A DNA stretch of 64,000 nucleotides from Paramecium sonneborni. Lineage: Eukaryota > Ciliophora > Oligohymenophorea > Peniculida > Parameciidae. Below the pieces are notes generated by a model that worked only from the letters and a program-made list of their open reading frames with translations, was not told where the DNA came from and did no database searches. Positions 25,194 through 36,014 of this stretch are shown in pieces. The position numbers and the translations under genes were made by a program. The stretch spans positions 111,841 through 175,840 of the forward strand of contig CAJJDN010000137.1 of the NCBI GenBank assembly GCA_905182985.1, read 5' to 3'. The first letter of the stretch is position 1, and each line of letters begins with the position of its first letter.

Positions 25194-25805
25194 TCAACTT
25201 TTATATTCTTTGTAATTAGGACAGATATAACCATCTTGTTTACTCAATTCATGTGTATCATCGTAATCGTAATAGACTTCAGCTCCAGTCTTCTATAAAT
25301 TATCTAGATAAATCAAGGAAGGTATTTCATCAAAGAAGAGTTTAAAGTAATCTTACATTGGATTACCATAGAGATTAAGTTGAGTAATTTTCATTTCTTT
25401 CAAATATTTGATGATTGTTTTAGGGTCATCAATTTAATTGGAAATAAGTGAAATAGAACGTAATTCAGTGTATTTCTTAAGATAACCAATTTATTTTGCC
25501 TTGATGAGATTTCCATCAGCCTAGAATCTAACTAGATGTTTATAGGATGGAAAATTAGTAAGACTTTGTAATCCACATCTATTGATACCAAAACTATGAA
25601 CATTAGGAAATTCTTATAATTTATCTCTTAATTCAGGTGTTATTTCAGGTATTTCGAGTTCTTCTAGAATAATCTCTTCAACATATAAAGCATCATATTG
25701 ATCATAAATGGATTGAAGAATCTTGATGGGGTCTTTAGTATCATTCTCATGGAAATCAGCTTTAACATTAGGGGATTCATGTTTAAAAATTAAAGCTTAT
25801 TTCAT
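25194..25805 (-). CDS. Leucine-rich repeat protein, ANP32-like
   Basis: An intronless gene for 203 residues. Several LRR units are visible (FPNVHSFGINRCGLQSLTNF; YTELRSISLISNQIDDPKTI; MKITQLNLYGNPM). The capping region QDYFKLFFDEIPSLIYLDNL is close to the C-terminal cap of ANP32/SNRPA1-type LRR proteins, including the L-YLD motif. ANP32 proteins usually end in a long acidic tail; here only YYDYDD and a short basic end follow, so orthology is uncertain. The LRR fold points to protein-protein binding, possibly in the nucleus. It diverges from the neighbouring pseudokinase gene with only 70 bp between starts, so the two probably share a promoter region. Confidence 0.8.
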
Positions 25806-25875
25806 TTAATGAGATGAGTTTGCTTTGGAGTATACATATATAGCATAATATCATTGATTTATTTTGTATGTAATT

Positions 25876-27078
25876 ATGAATTTCATTAGTCTGGATCACT
25901 AAATTCATTCAATAGAAGATTATGATATTCTATGCGCACTCGACCGTACAGATTATTCTACAGTCTACAAGGCGTAATCTAATAATCATATCATAATAGA
26001 CTTGATAAGAAAACAGGACTGATCGTAGCCATTAAAGTCATCAATTTAGTCAATCAGGCAGAATTGGCTTAAGCAGTGTAAACATATCGTACAAAACCAT
26101 TCAGAAATATTTGTTTGGTTGATAAATGTTTTGGACAAGATGGAAAACTATTTATTGTGATGGAATACTTTGCAGGAGGATCACTAAAAGACTTGATTCA
26201 TTTATTCAAGATCAATAAACAAACTTTGGAGATATAATATGTGCAAGTGATCATAAGAGAACTTTTACTGGGTGTATAAGAGATCCATCAGGAAGGTCTG
26301 GTACATCGTCATATAAAATGTGAGTTTTATTATTTTTACCCTTATTTTCTTTTTAGCTGCCAATCTTTTCTTATCCCAAGAAGCCAAAGTTAAACTATCC
26401 TATTTTTCCACCAATAAGGAATTTGCTGATACCATAAATAAATCCTAGTCTCATATTTTGAGTCTGCCTTATTGGATGGCTCCTGAGGTAAGAGACCTTC
26501 TTTTAATATTAGACAATTTAATCTTCTTTGACTGATTAGAAGACTGATATATGGGCTATTGGTATAACGGCATTTGAATTAATAACTTCAAAAATTCCTT
26601 ATGAAGATGTTCCACCATAGAAAGTGATTTTTAAAATAGTGTAACAACCTCCAAGATTAAATGGAGATTATCCAAATGAAATGATAGATTTTGTACATCA
26701 ATGTTTGCAAAGAGATTCACGTCTTCGACCTACAGCTGCTTAGTTACTTACTCATCCATTTATCAAGAATGCTAAAAAAACATAGCTTCTTTTTGAATTA
26801 TTAGAAAGAGCTGGAATGCTTAGTGGAGAATAATAATAAGCTAGTTGTGAAACTCTTAATTATACTCATAATAGAGTTGTCACATCCTTAAAGTTGGATG
26901 CTACTGGTACACCAATTAGAGAAGATGTTGAATCACTGAAAGAAGAAACCTTAAAGATCAAGCGTACTTTCAGGAAAATAGAAAAATATAAGCCCGGATT
27001 GGGCAAAATCGTATTTAAATTATACCTTTGCAGATATACCATGAAATCATCCAGGTCCTTAAAGCCAAGATCCCCTGA
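25876..27078 (+). CDS. STE20/GCK-like protein kinase fold, predicted pseudokinase
   Basis: 363 residues after removing four introns (25974-25999, 26320-26356, 26488-26512, 27011-27033), exactly 364 codons. STE20-type features: VAIKVI with Lys at 45, MEYFAGGSLKDLI, PYWMAPE, KTDIWAIGITAFELITSK, and a C-lobe ending in RPTAAQLLTHPFI. Key catalytic residues are changed. The HRD Asp is His (HRHIK, residues 135-139), the DFG motif is replaced by SYF (154-156), and the Gly-rich loop is lost (DRTDYSTVYKA). ATP phosphotransfer is therefore unlikely, and a scaffolding or allosteric role like other STE20-family pseudokinases is inferred. Two TGA codons follow in tandem. If the last intron were not used, the frame would run on into the next gene, so the 3' boundary is moderately certain. 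Confidence 0.85.
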
Positions 27079-27121
27079 TGAATACAGCTATTTAATTACG
27101 CATTCTCATTAATTATAATAA

Positions 27122-28068
27122 ATGAAAACCAATAATGAGCCTTCTCTATTCAAATATCGAGTACTTTATCTAATTCTTATCTTATCTCTTAGGTCCTTGA
27201 ATAAAAAAATAAAAAAATCATCCTTGAAGCTGATGAAGATCAATTCAACTCTTTTGCTAATGCTCTCTAAATCATTTAAAGATTTCATGACGAAATCAAA
27301 CAATAGCTTAACCCAAATTAACCATCCTCAAGAAAAATACGAAGTATCTCATCTCTAATTAATATAAGTCAATTCTGACTCAGAAAAATCAAACAATGTT
27401 TCCCATCCAAATCCAAATCCTGATATTAAAGAAGATCAAGACTTTCGTAGGTAACTTTATTTACTCTCTAAACTTTAGGCGTATTCCTCATTTCTTTCTA
27501 TCTCGCTTTAAAAAGTGGGCCAAAATGATGGAACAAGATGCTGCTTATAAATACTTATAAAATGTTCAAGAATCTAAAGTTTATTCTATATCTATTTTAG
27601 ACATCTAAACAATAACGATTTGAATTAGGAGATTTGCAAAGATGTTTCTAAGTTTAGGTTAATGAACCAAAAGAGTCAAAACTTTGCAAGAATTTACTCA
27701 AAGACCTCTTTATCTCCTTTCTATAAAATGAAGCCACATTATAAATCATTCATTACAATAAAATTAGCTCAATCGAATAAAAAGTACAATGCGGAATTTT
27801 TATATTTTAGCATAAATATATTGCAGAAATTAAAAATATGATTTAAGAGATGTATGAACTCAAACCTTTTGATTCTTATCTCTCTTCTGAAAAAATTAAA
27901 GGCAAAAAAACTATTAACAATAATATTTGTCAATCACCCATTTAAGAAAAATTGGAAGAATAAAGAGATGACTTTTAGATTCCTTAAATCTAAGAAAAAT
28001 ACTCCAATGAAAGCTTTAAAAAATACAATCAAGCTCCTTCACTTGTAAAAATGAATAGTTTTTAATGA
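27122..28068 (+). CDS. Uncharacterised protein downstream of the pseudokinase
   Basis: 279 residues after four introns (27161-27192, 25 nt near 27344-27368, 27451-27478, 27579-27600); the spliced length is exactly 280 codons. The start MKTNNEPSLFKYRVLEQ is only 43 bp after the kinase stop, and the two could be one gene if the kinase's last intron is skipped. Segments such as LEADEDQFNSFANALQIIQR and SRFKKWAKMMEQDAAYKYLQ look helical. The C-terminal third is Gln/Glu/Lys-rich. No known domain is recognised. Sharing strand and spacing with the pseudokinase suggests either a common transcript or a split gene model. Confidence 0.65.
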
Positions 28069-28623
28069 CTTCTGATTATTTTTACAATTTATCATTATAT
28101 ATAATTCAAAAATTTACTTTCTTATTCGTTTAATAACAAAATTAATACAACAATATATTTAATAAAATATTTAATTTTATTAAAATCAAAATAATTTTAT
28201 TTGTATATTTTATTTATTATACTTATTAGAATTATTAATGTATTCTTCTTAATTAATATCACACAATTTATTAAATTTTAATTAATGAACCAAAATTTTC
28301 CCTTTATTTCTATCAATTAAATTCCTTAGAAATTGATGATTCAACGACAATGACAATAATTTAAACCAACACATAATCTATCTTAAAATGAGAATAAAAT
28401 TAATATAAAAATTTCAATAGATCAAAATTGAAATATTTTGTATATATAATCTAAATCTAATATAAAACTCAACATAAATATTTATTGTCCTCTTATTTTA
28501 ATAAAATAATATTTTATTATGGAATAATAATCGCTAAGATTATTAATTCAAGTTGACAGTAGGATCAAATTGATTTTAAATTCATAAAGCCACTTAATTA
28601 AATTTATAAATAACTTATTTTCT
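28069..28623. other. Intergenic, AT-rich, nothing recognised
   Basis: About 550 bp with frequent stops in all frames and simple A/T runs. It should contain the promoter of the CBM20 gene; no element could be singled out. Confidence 0.6.
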
Positions 28624-29288
28624 ATGCCATTCATTTTGTTTAATGTCGAAATAACTTTAAAATATGGACAAGCCTTATACTTAGCCAATTCCTAATGTAA
28701 TTGGATTGTTGATAAAATTTGTCGTATGATTTGTATTTAGGTAAATTATATCAGTATATAAATAGGATTCTCTTTGGTAATTGTCATTTGAGGTTTCTTA
28801 GAAGCCCTTCGAATATAAATATGTAATAGGAGATTACTTTCTATCAAATGAAAGTTATTTTTAATGGGAACAGGGTCCAAACCGAATTTTAAATTGGAAG
28901 GATGAAAAATCAATGAATATAAGTATTAATATGTTTTAACAATAGAAAATAGATGGGAAGAAAGAAAAATTTAATTTATATTGGAATCAGATCCCAAGAT
29001 ATCTGTTGCTATTTTAATGAGCAATTATAATAAAATTCAAAAAAGATTAAAAAATTATAAAGATAAAAACAATCACTAAAAAGTCTTTTACACTAGCATA
29101 TATGCTGATGTAAATAAGATGGCTGAGGGGATAGAAGTTTAATATTACCTTCTCTTATAAGGGAAAAGTAAAAAAACTTATAATTTCAAGATCCTTGTGA
29201 GCTCATTAGTAAACCTTTTACTTTAGATCTTTCTGAATAATATAGTTTTGATTCGAAAGAACTTGAATTCTCGAAACTTTCATTATGA
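28624..29288 (+). CDS. CBM20 (starch-binding) domain protein
   Basis: 197 residues after three introns (28741-28765, 28923-28945, 29168-29190); spliced length is exactly 198 codons. The N-terminal 100 residues match the CBM20 pattern: a beta-strand start, a conserved NW, then W, PFEYKYVIGD, and WEQGPNR, the signature for alpha-glucan binding. No glycosidase, phosphatase or dikinase domain is joined to it. The rest (RWEERKIQFILESDPKISV onward) is unrecognised. The likely role is binding glycogen or starch-like reserve polysaccharide or regulating its metabolism in the cytosol; no signal peptide is seen. The catalytic partner, if any, is unknown. Confidence 0.85.
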
Positions 29289-29366
29289 GAATCTATTTAT
29301 TTGTTATTTATTATTATTAATATTATTCATCAAAGATTTTGTGAAAAAAGTGTTTATATAAATTAT

Positions 29367-31544
29367 ATGAATAAAATAATCTTTTTGATCTCTGTTCTAT
29401 TTATTTTAAACAGCCACTAAACAACAATATAAATAGCATCATATTTTACAGAAGCTACATTTTCAACAACTCAAGGTATGTTTATAAATGTATAAAATAG
29501 GATGGGGAATAATTGGATCACCTGCAATTTTTGATACATAAATGAGTAAATCAGTTTTGGGTGGAAATAATGGGTTTGGAGTAGGAGTGGCAATTTATAA
29601 ATTAGTAGAAATTCCATAAGCACATCATACACTTAGAATGAAGCTAAGAACTTGGGCGTAAAAATAAGAATTTAAAAGAATATAGGATAAATAAATGGGA
29701 GAGCGAATACATAATAATAAAGGCTGATGGTGTAGTAGTAAATAAATAGTTGGTTAATTCAGGTTTGGCTAGCAATTTTGCTTAATATCTATTTTAAGAG
29801 ATCTTTTTTTTTCACTCTTCTCCATCTGTATTAATAGAAATAACATCTAGTTTGGATGAATCAAATAATAATGTAAGTAACAAGTTTTAATTTTAAGGAA
29901 TCATGGGGAGTAAGAGATATTGAAATTATAGCCGTAACTTGTCCTACTGGATGTGATTTATGTAATTATTCAGATACTACAGATACATGTCCTAAATATT
30001 AAAAATAATTGGTTAATTTTGGAACTAGTACATTTACAACAAATTAAGGATGGTTAATTTCTGGTTCTGAAGTAAAATAAATGTTTTGTGACAGTATTTA
30101 ATCTAATTAATAATTAAGAAATTTTGATGTTTGGTTATTATCCAACAGGAGTATCAATATCTAAGAAATTTTATTTACCATTATCATTTTATAAGATGAA
30201 AGTCAAATTTTAATTTTGGAAAATTGATTCAGTGAGTAGTTCTATTTCCCATGCTTTATATGCAAATGGAGACAATGTATGGAATTTTGATAAAACAAAA
30301 ACAAAGTAGATTAAAATATGTTCACTTGTAGCAAATGAAGAATATGTAAATGTAGAAATTGAATTTAATACTAATTCTCAATTAATTACATTTTAATTTT
30401 TTTCAGATGCTGCAGTGGGTGAATTTTATGGAATAAGAGATTTTTATATTTATGTTTTGCTTTGTGATGATTAGACATCTTTATGTTAAAATACACCAAT
30501 TGAAGTTGTACCAAATAAAGATTTAATTGATTTTTAAGAAGTAGTAGCAGCACTAGTAACATCTTTTTATAACAGTCTACCTTCTTAATGGTCCTCATAT
30601 TAATCATTTTCTGCAACACCAAGAATATCTACTCCAGCTTGTACAGATGCAACAGCACCAATTTCATATATGGCTTTATATGATACCTTATATAAAGATT
30701 TCACTTTAACTTAACATAAGACTCTGAAAATGATTTTTTATTTGTACTCCTAATCAAAATTGAATGATGTCCGTTTAAACGTAGACAATAATTTAGTGGA
30801 TTCAATTTAAATTGGATATGGAACAAATGATGTTAATTGTGCTGGATCTGCTTAAGGTGATAAATATGAAGAATATACTCTTTATGCTGTTGAAGTGGAA
30901 CACACTTCCTTAATGACTCGTATTATATTTGAAGGAATTACTTATTCAGGTGGACATTTATTATAGGGCTTCAATAAATTTGAAATATATACTGGTAATT
31001 GTGATTGTGATATCTGCACTGATTCAGGGGCTTGTGCAACTGTTTATTCTTTAGTGGATATTGATTTTGCTTAAGATACACTTACAGATAATGAGAAATG
31101 GCAACTTATCACTTATAGTATATAAGCTACATTTTGTAATAATATTGAAGTTCTAGGTGGTTATAATATTATTAGTAAAGATTAATAGGTTAGAGCTTTA
31201 TATGGATCATTACCATCGCATAATTCTATGAGAATTTAAATGAATATTTATTTTATAAATGATTGGGCTAGTACTGAATCTCTCGTCATTAATCTTGATA
31301 ATGTAGAAATTTGGAGATAAAGTGTTCTTAAAGCTAATTATGCATCATAACTTTGCTCTGTTGGTGGTGCTTCCTATTAAGTAGTGGAAGTAGATTTATT
31401 TGTCACTCATTCCTCAAGTGAGTTTACTTTAATATTCAATATTGAATCAGGAGATGGAAATGGTAATTATTCATTATTTATTTAATAGAATTTTGGGGAG
31501 TTAGAGATTTTCATATCTCTACTGCAAATTAAATCATTAGTTGA
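29367..31544 (+). CDS. Secreted modular protein with repeated 'WG(V/I)RDF' domains (member 1)
   Basis: 682 residues after five introns (29476-29500, 29658-29685, 29873-29897, 30094-30118, 31463-31488); spliced length is exactly 683 codons. An N-terminal signal peptide (MNKIIFLISVLFILNS) is followed by at least three modules of about 180-200 residues. Each starts with a GW(x)I..S segment, has beta-rich strands with a central 'ADG.vv' or 'ANGDNVW' strand, and ends in SWGVRDIEI, FYGIRDFYI or FWGVRDFHI. Cys clusters (CPTGCDLC, CDCDIC) link the modules. I know no domain of this description; the beta-sandwich, carbohydrate-binding-like look is inference. A paralogue lies at 39357-41579. No C-terminal membrane segment is visible, so it is probably secreted. 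Confidence 0.85.
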
Positions 31545-31574
31545 TTTCATTAATAATAAATATTATTTATAATT

Positions 31575-32382
31575 TCAATTATCAGAACTATTGTATCCAC
31601 TTCCTTCACTATTATTACTACTTACTATCTCTATTCTTTCTCTAATCTATTCTTAATCATCTGATTTATCACTTAAATAATCATTTTCTGTTATTCTAAA
31701 TTTCTTTCCTAATTCTTCCAATATTTCTTTAACATGATTCATTATTTCTTCTTAATTCTTCCCAAATTATCCTTCAAGTTCTTACAACTTCTTATTTCTC
31801 ATTATTCCTTCTAATAATTAGTAATCTCCATATACATTCCATTGATTATTCAATCCTCTTGAACTTTATATCTAGAAATCTATTATTTTTATTACCTCAC
31901 TTAATTTCTCTTACAATTCTTAAATACTAAATTCACTGATCCTTTTTTGAATCTTTCCCCATTAACCTTAGTATTTTATATAACTATATAATAATATGCT
32001 CTCTTTCTTATCATCCCAACTTTTATCTATTGGAGTCTCTGCTTTCTCATATTCTTCATCCTTTGGTCTTCTTATTTCTTCATATCTCTTTTAACAATCA
32101 TTTCCATCTTTTTTTCTTAACTTTTATTTTAATCCATCCCAATTGCACTATAGTCCATCATGACACTTTACGTACTTCAATAATATCACTTCCTCTCCTA
32201 TTGTCCAATATGCTCTCTCTTTCATATATTATAATTGCTCATTTTTTAATTCAGATAACTAAATTTATTAATGAGTTTTTTATCTTTCCTTCACCATTAA
32301 TTATTGTGATTTATTAAGAGATATTTAACCATCCTCCCTATCTTTATATAATCTTGATTCCTTCATTTAAATTATAATCCAT
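31575..32382 (-). CDS. Myb/SANT-domain protein
   Basis: 261 residues with one 22-nt intron (32238-32259); spliced length is exactly 262 codons. Two SANT/Myb-like repeats are visible. The first is WTIGEEVILLKYV..HDGL..NWDGLKQKL...DCQKRYEEI, with W, W and the QKRY helix end. The second is SWDDKKESILLYSYIKYQGQ then WGKIQKRI. A possible third partial repeat (GGWLNIS) precedes them. The C-terminal third is Glu/Lys-rich and Ser-rich (SDKSDDQEQIRER; SSNNSEGSG). DNA or chromatin binding in the nucleus is the expected role. Another frame starting MKESRLYKDRE is open across the first exon, so the N-terminus is the least certain part. It converges on the secreted-protein gene with 30 bp between stops. 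Confidence 0.75.
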
Positions 32383-32886
32383 CTTATACTCACATCTCAA
32401 ATTTCAAATTATTCAAAATCTATTTATTATTTTGTAAATTACCCATCAAATTTTTATCCATTATTATTTATCACTCAAATTTGTACTTCTCTCTTTTCTT
32501 ATATATTTTGTTGTTATTTTTAACTAACTTTGTCATCCATCTAAATTAACTTTCTAAATTATTACATTATTACTAAAAATAAAAATAATTCTATCTTTGT
32601 TAACATTTTTTTAATTACTTACTTTATAATTCTTATCTTCTTTAATAGATACATATTCTCTCGAAATTCATCTTCATCTCTATCTGATCTATTCTACAAT
32701 AATTTTGCTTTCCTATTTTAAATATTCTCTATATTTGAAGTCCAATTTTTTGACTTCAAAAATTAAATTTAGATCATTATTTCTAAATTAAATTTAGATC
32801 ATTATTTCGAAATTAAATTTAGAACATCGAATTTAACTTAATATTATTATATTATTCTCTTATTTTAGAATTTAAAATAAAAAATA
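32383..32886. other. Intergenic with no supportable gene
   Basis: About 500 bp between the Myb gene start and the tRNA. Apart from the 25-nt tandem repeat noted separately, I see only A/T-rich sequence. Confidence 0.6.
32760..32830. repeat. 25-nt tandem repeat, about 2.8 copies
   Basis: Units at 32760-32784, 32785-32809 and 32810-32830 share AAATTAAATTTAGATCATTA with one or two differences. It lies just downstream of the tRNA on the tRNA's strand. Confidence 0.85.
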
Positions 32887-32960
32887 TAGGCAAACCGAGT
32901 ATCGATCTCGGGACCTCTGCAGTGTAAATGCAGCGCGATAACCATCTACGCCATTTGCCT
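32887..32960 (-). tRNA. tRNA-Val (anticodon UAC)
   Basis: The minus strand folds into a full cloverleaf: acceptor AGGCAAA/TTTGCCT (7 bp), D arm GCG/CGC with the GG pair in the loop, and anticodon stem CTGCA/TGCAG with loop TTTACAC. The T stem is CCGAG/CTCGG. The anticodon TAC (plus positions 32924-32926) reads GUA, valine. The T loop is ATCGATA rather than the usual TTCRANT. A T-rich run follows the discriminator A, suitable as a Pol III terminator. No intron and no encoded CCA. Confidence 0.93.
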
Positions 32961-33667
32961 AAACTCAATAAATAAATAATAAATTGTTAATTATAAAGTC
33001 TATTAAGTATACCAATATATAATTAAATCTAATATATTCTAAATAATTTTTAAATCCAAAATAATACTACTAAAAAATTTTATAATAAGTTATCAATCAT
33101 TTTAAATAGTAAAATTTATTTATTCTCAAATTATAACCTTCTCTAAACATTTTGGAATCTATCCTTAAGTGGTTTGGATAAAAATAACAAAACAATTCTG
33201 TTTATAATATTGATCAAGAAAATCTTATATTTTCTTTTTATAATCATGCTTATGCCTTTTCAGAATCTTGGGATTTTTTATTGAAATCTTTAAAAAGAAA
33301 TTACAAGAAGAACAATGAAAAAAAGAAAAAAATGAAGATATTTAATAAAATGAGATAGTCATAGAACTAAAAAGATGATTAAAATAAAGATATATTGAAT
33401 AACTATAATATCTTTTATGTTATATTCAATAAATGTAATAATAGATTATATGATCATTGTGTAATTTAAAGATTTATTATTATAATCAAGAAAAAATATA
33501 ATTCATTTTTTATAAAATTTTCTTAAAACAACTTTGTATTGTTCTGAATTTTTTATTTTATGAACCTAGTTTGTTATACAAATAACTATTTATAAAAAAA
33601 AATAATTTTATTTTGAGATCATAACCATAATTTTAAACAAATAATTTTATTAATTTATTTAATTAAT
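32961..33667. other. Intergenic with one open, start-less plus frame
   Basis: A plus frame is open from before 33070 to TGA 33545 and contains protein-like text near 33230-33330 (SFYNHAYAFSESWDFLLKSL, then KRNYKKNN). There is no start codon upstream and no good splice site, so this is at most an exon or relic. The rest is A/T-rich. Confidence 0.3.
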
Positions 33668-33737
33668 TATTTAATGATGAAAACAAGCACTGGGTTATGA
33701 TCTCATGATTATATTCCAACATTCACCTGAAAATATA
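33668..33737 (+). ncRNA. Candidate C/D box snoRNA 1
   Basis: Box C ATGATGA at 33674-33680 and box D CTGA at 33727-33730 are 46 nt apart, flanked by short complementary ends (TATTT before, AAATA after). Between them lies a non-coding, less A/T-rich stretch including GGTTATGATCTCA. No target was assigned. It sits immediately upstream of a second similar element in the same spacer, as in clustered snoRNA genes. Confidence 0.35.
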
Positions 33738-33746
33738 TTAAAATTA

Positions 33747-33827
33747 TTATAAAATGATGACAAAGTAACGGGCGGACTTAGTTTAGTCATGCTGATTTGT
33801 TAAGTGTGAACAATCTCTGATCATTTT
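33747..33827 (+). ncRNA. Candidate C/D box snoRNA 2
   Basis: Box C ATGATGA at 33754-33760, an internal CTGA (D') at 33792-33795, a C'-like TGTGAAC at 33804-33810, and box D CTGA at 33817-33820, followed by TCATTTTTTT. The internal stretch (TAACGGGCGGACTTAG) is much more GC-rich than any neighbouring spacer, which argues for a structured RNA. The terminal stem is weak. The guide target was not established. Confidence 0.4.
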
Positions 33828-33869
33828 TTTAAAATATTAATTTATATTATATAAAATATACATAAATGC

Positions 33870-34400
33870 TCAATTGACCGGCTTTATCTAATAATTTTAG
33901 ATAAGTATAATACTCTAAAATGGAGACTGATTATTGAAAAGACAAAACATTTTAAATCTTGAACCAAATAGAAAAAAACTCTTAATCCATCAGGATCTTA
34001 GCTGTTTTATACATCTTAAATTGATCCTAATTTTGATGTAGTAAAAGAAATATGATTGTTTCCAAGTTTGATTTCTAATTCTTATCTTCCTATTTTATCA
34101 GGTGCTGGCCATTTAGAATCATTTTCTCTAAAATTTAATTGCATTATAAATACTTAATAATTTCTGAATCTTCTATAATACGTTTAATCTCTGTTATTAC
34201 TGCTTCTGAAACAAAGCATTCTTTTCTTATTAATACATCTTATTTATAATTTGAATTATTTGCATATCTCAATCTACCATCATTTCTAAATTCGAATTCA
34301 AGAAACTCATGTCCATAAACACCTTTATGTCCAACACTAAAGTAAATATTTATTTATACTAATATCTTAGATAAAACTCTTCATTTGAATTAACTTGCAT
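33870..34400 (-). CDS. MAGOH: Mago nashi homologue (exon junction complex core)
   Basis: A 151-residue protein with three introns (26, 26 and 23 nt); spliced length is exactly 152 codons. It matches the Mago family along its whole length: [91 protein letters not shown] and a final HFRIKPVN. Mago pairs with Y14/RBM8A, binds spliced mRNA through eIF4A3, and links splicing to mRNA quality control and translation. That fits a genome full of tiny introns. Its stop lies 43 bp downstream of the candidate snoRNA pair. Confidence 0.97.
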
Positions 34401-34750
34401 AATATAATATTATTATATATATATAATTCATTACATTAAATAAATTTGTAAGATTGTTTCAATTGATATATTTTTATTAATTATTTTTATTCTAATATTA
34501 ACTGAAGAATTACTTCTTTGAATGTCGTTGAAACAGATTAATTGTTAATTAAATTTAATCTATCAATAAAAAATGGAAAAATATGATAAATAATATAGTC
34601 ATACTTTTGTAGTATCTACACTAAATTATATGTGATAGCAAATAATAGTAAGAATCTGATTTGAAATTATTGATTGTTTTTCTTAGGATCTTTATTGAAT
34701 ATTTCTTTTATAATATTTTTATATATATATAATATTTTTAAGGTTGATAA
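34401..34750. other. Intergenic between Mago and CK1 genes
   Basis: About 350 bp, A/T-rich, with a TATATATA run near 34722. It contains the Mago promoter side and the 3' flank of the CK1 gene; no further feature is seen. Confidence 0.6.
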
Positions 34751-35806
34751 TCAACCTTATTTTGGGGGTACTTAACCGATTGGTGGCTATTGTGGTTATG
34801 AATTGTTTGTGGTTTATCCAGGAGCACCATCTGCTTTCTAGATTAAATTCCAATCATAAATATAATCCATTTCAAATCCACTCTTTGTGAATAAGTCCTT
34901 TAATAAAGTTCTTAAGTAACTGTAATCTGGTTTTTCATCAAATCTCAAATTTCTTACATATGTTAAGTAAGTAGCTAATTCTTATGGAAATCCTTTGCAT
35001 AAAGTTTCTATGGATGTAGAAATTTTTTTTTCCATAATCTTTTCATATTTATCTTTTTTATTAGATGCTTTTAAGTTTTACCATGGAAGTGATCCTCTTA
35101 AAAAATACATCATCACATAACCTAATGATTCAAGATCATCTCTTCTTCCCTAAAATTGAAATAAAATGAATACTTATTCTATTCCAAGATGTGTGTTAAT
35201 AGAGGCATAACGAGCTGTTCCTGTTAAATTTTTACCTTCTTTATAAGGAATATGTTTTCCATCTTTTTAAATATATCTCTTTGCTAATCCAAAATCAATT
35301 ATATAAACCTTATGTGCTCTATTTAATTTTTTTATATATTTTACCTTTTTCCTGTTCCAATAAGAAAGTTGTCTGGTTTAATATCTCTATGTAAAAAGTG
35401 TCTAGAATGAACATATTCTATTCTTTAAATCATTTAATCAGCTAACATTAATACTGACTTAAGTGAAAACTTTCTGCCGCATAAATTGAATAGATCTTCT
35501 AAAGATGGCCCTAAGAGATCCATAACCATGATATTATATTCACCTTAAATTATACATAAAATAAATACCCTCTGTTGCACAATAGTAAACATTTGGAATT
35601 CCTTTATCAATAACTGAGGGTTCTTGTAACAAGTATTAGTATAATTTTCCTTCATAAAACAGTTGTGGATGCTTAGTGTTTACAGGTTCAAGTTTAACTG
35701 CCACTTCCATGTTTGTTTTAAGATTGATTCCATGAAATATTTCTCCAAAAGCACCTGAACCCAATTTCTTTGTTAATTTAAACGATCTCCCTATCTTTAC
35801 GTCCAT
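34751..35806 (-). CDS. Casein kinase 1 family Ser/Thr kinase
   Basis: 326 residues with three introns (35150-35173, 35319-35344, 35544-35568); spliced length is exactly 327 codons. Complete CK1 fold: [92 protein letters not shown] and [20 protein letters not shown]. The catalytic Lys, HRD and DFG are intact, so it should be active. CK1 enzymes phosphorylate primed acidic substrates and act in many processes. The short tail (PQQPPIGQVPPKQG) lacks the long regulatory extension of some isoforms and shows no lipid-anchor motif, so it is probably cytosolic or nuclear. Confidence 0.96.
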
Positions 35807-36014
35807 CTGAATTTTGATAAAGATTTTTTAAAATTCAAAAAAATAATATAATAGAATGATAATTATAAAGTGGTTTAAGTAATAAGTAAAAAATAAGTTG
35901 ATTTAAACACAACAATATCTTATAATTTATTAGACACTTTGTATTAAATAATAAATGACTATTTCCTTCAAATATTTAGATCAATTATATTTTTAAAATA
36001 TTCTTATATAGATA

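Noticed and set aside
26488..26539. A 52-nt intron in the pseudokinase after MAPE
   Set aside because: A 25-nt intron (26488-26512) followed by TIQSSLTDQKTDIW gives a better kinase sequence and a typical intron length.
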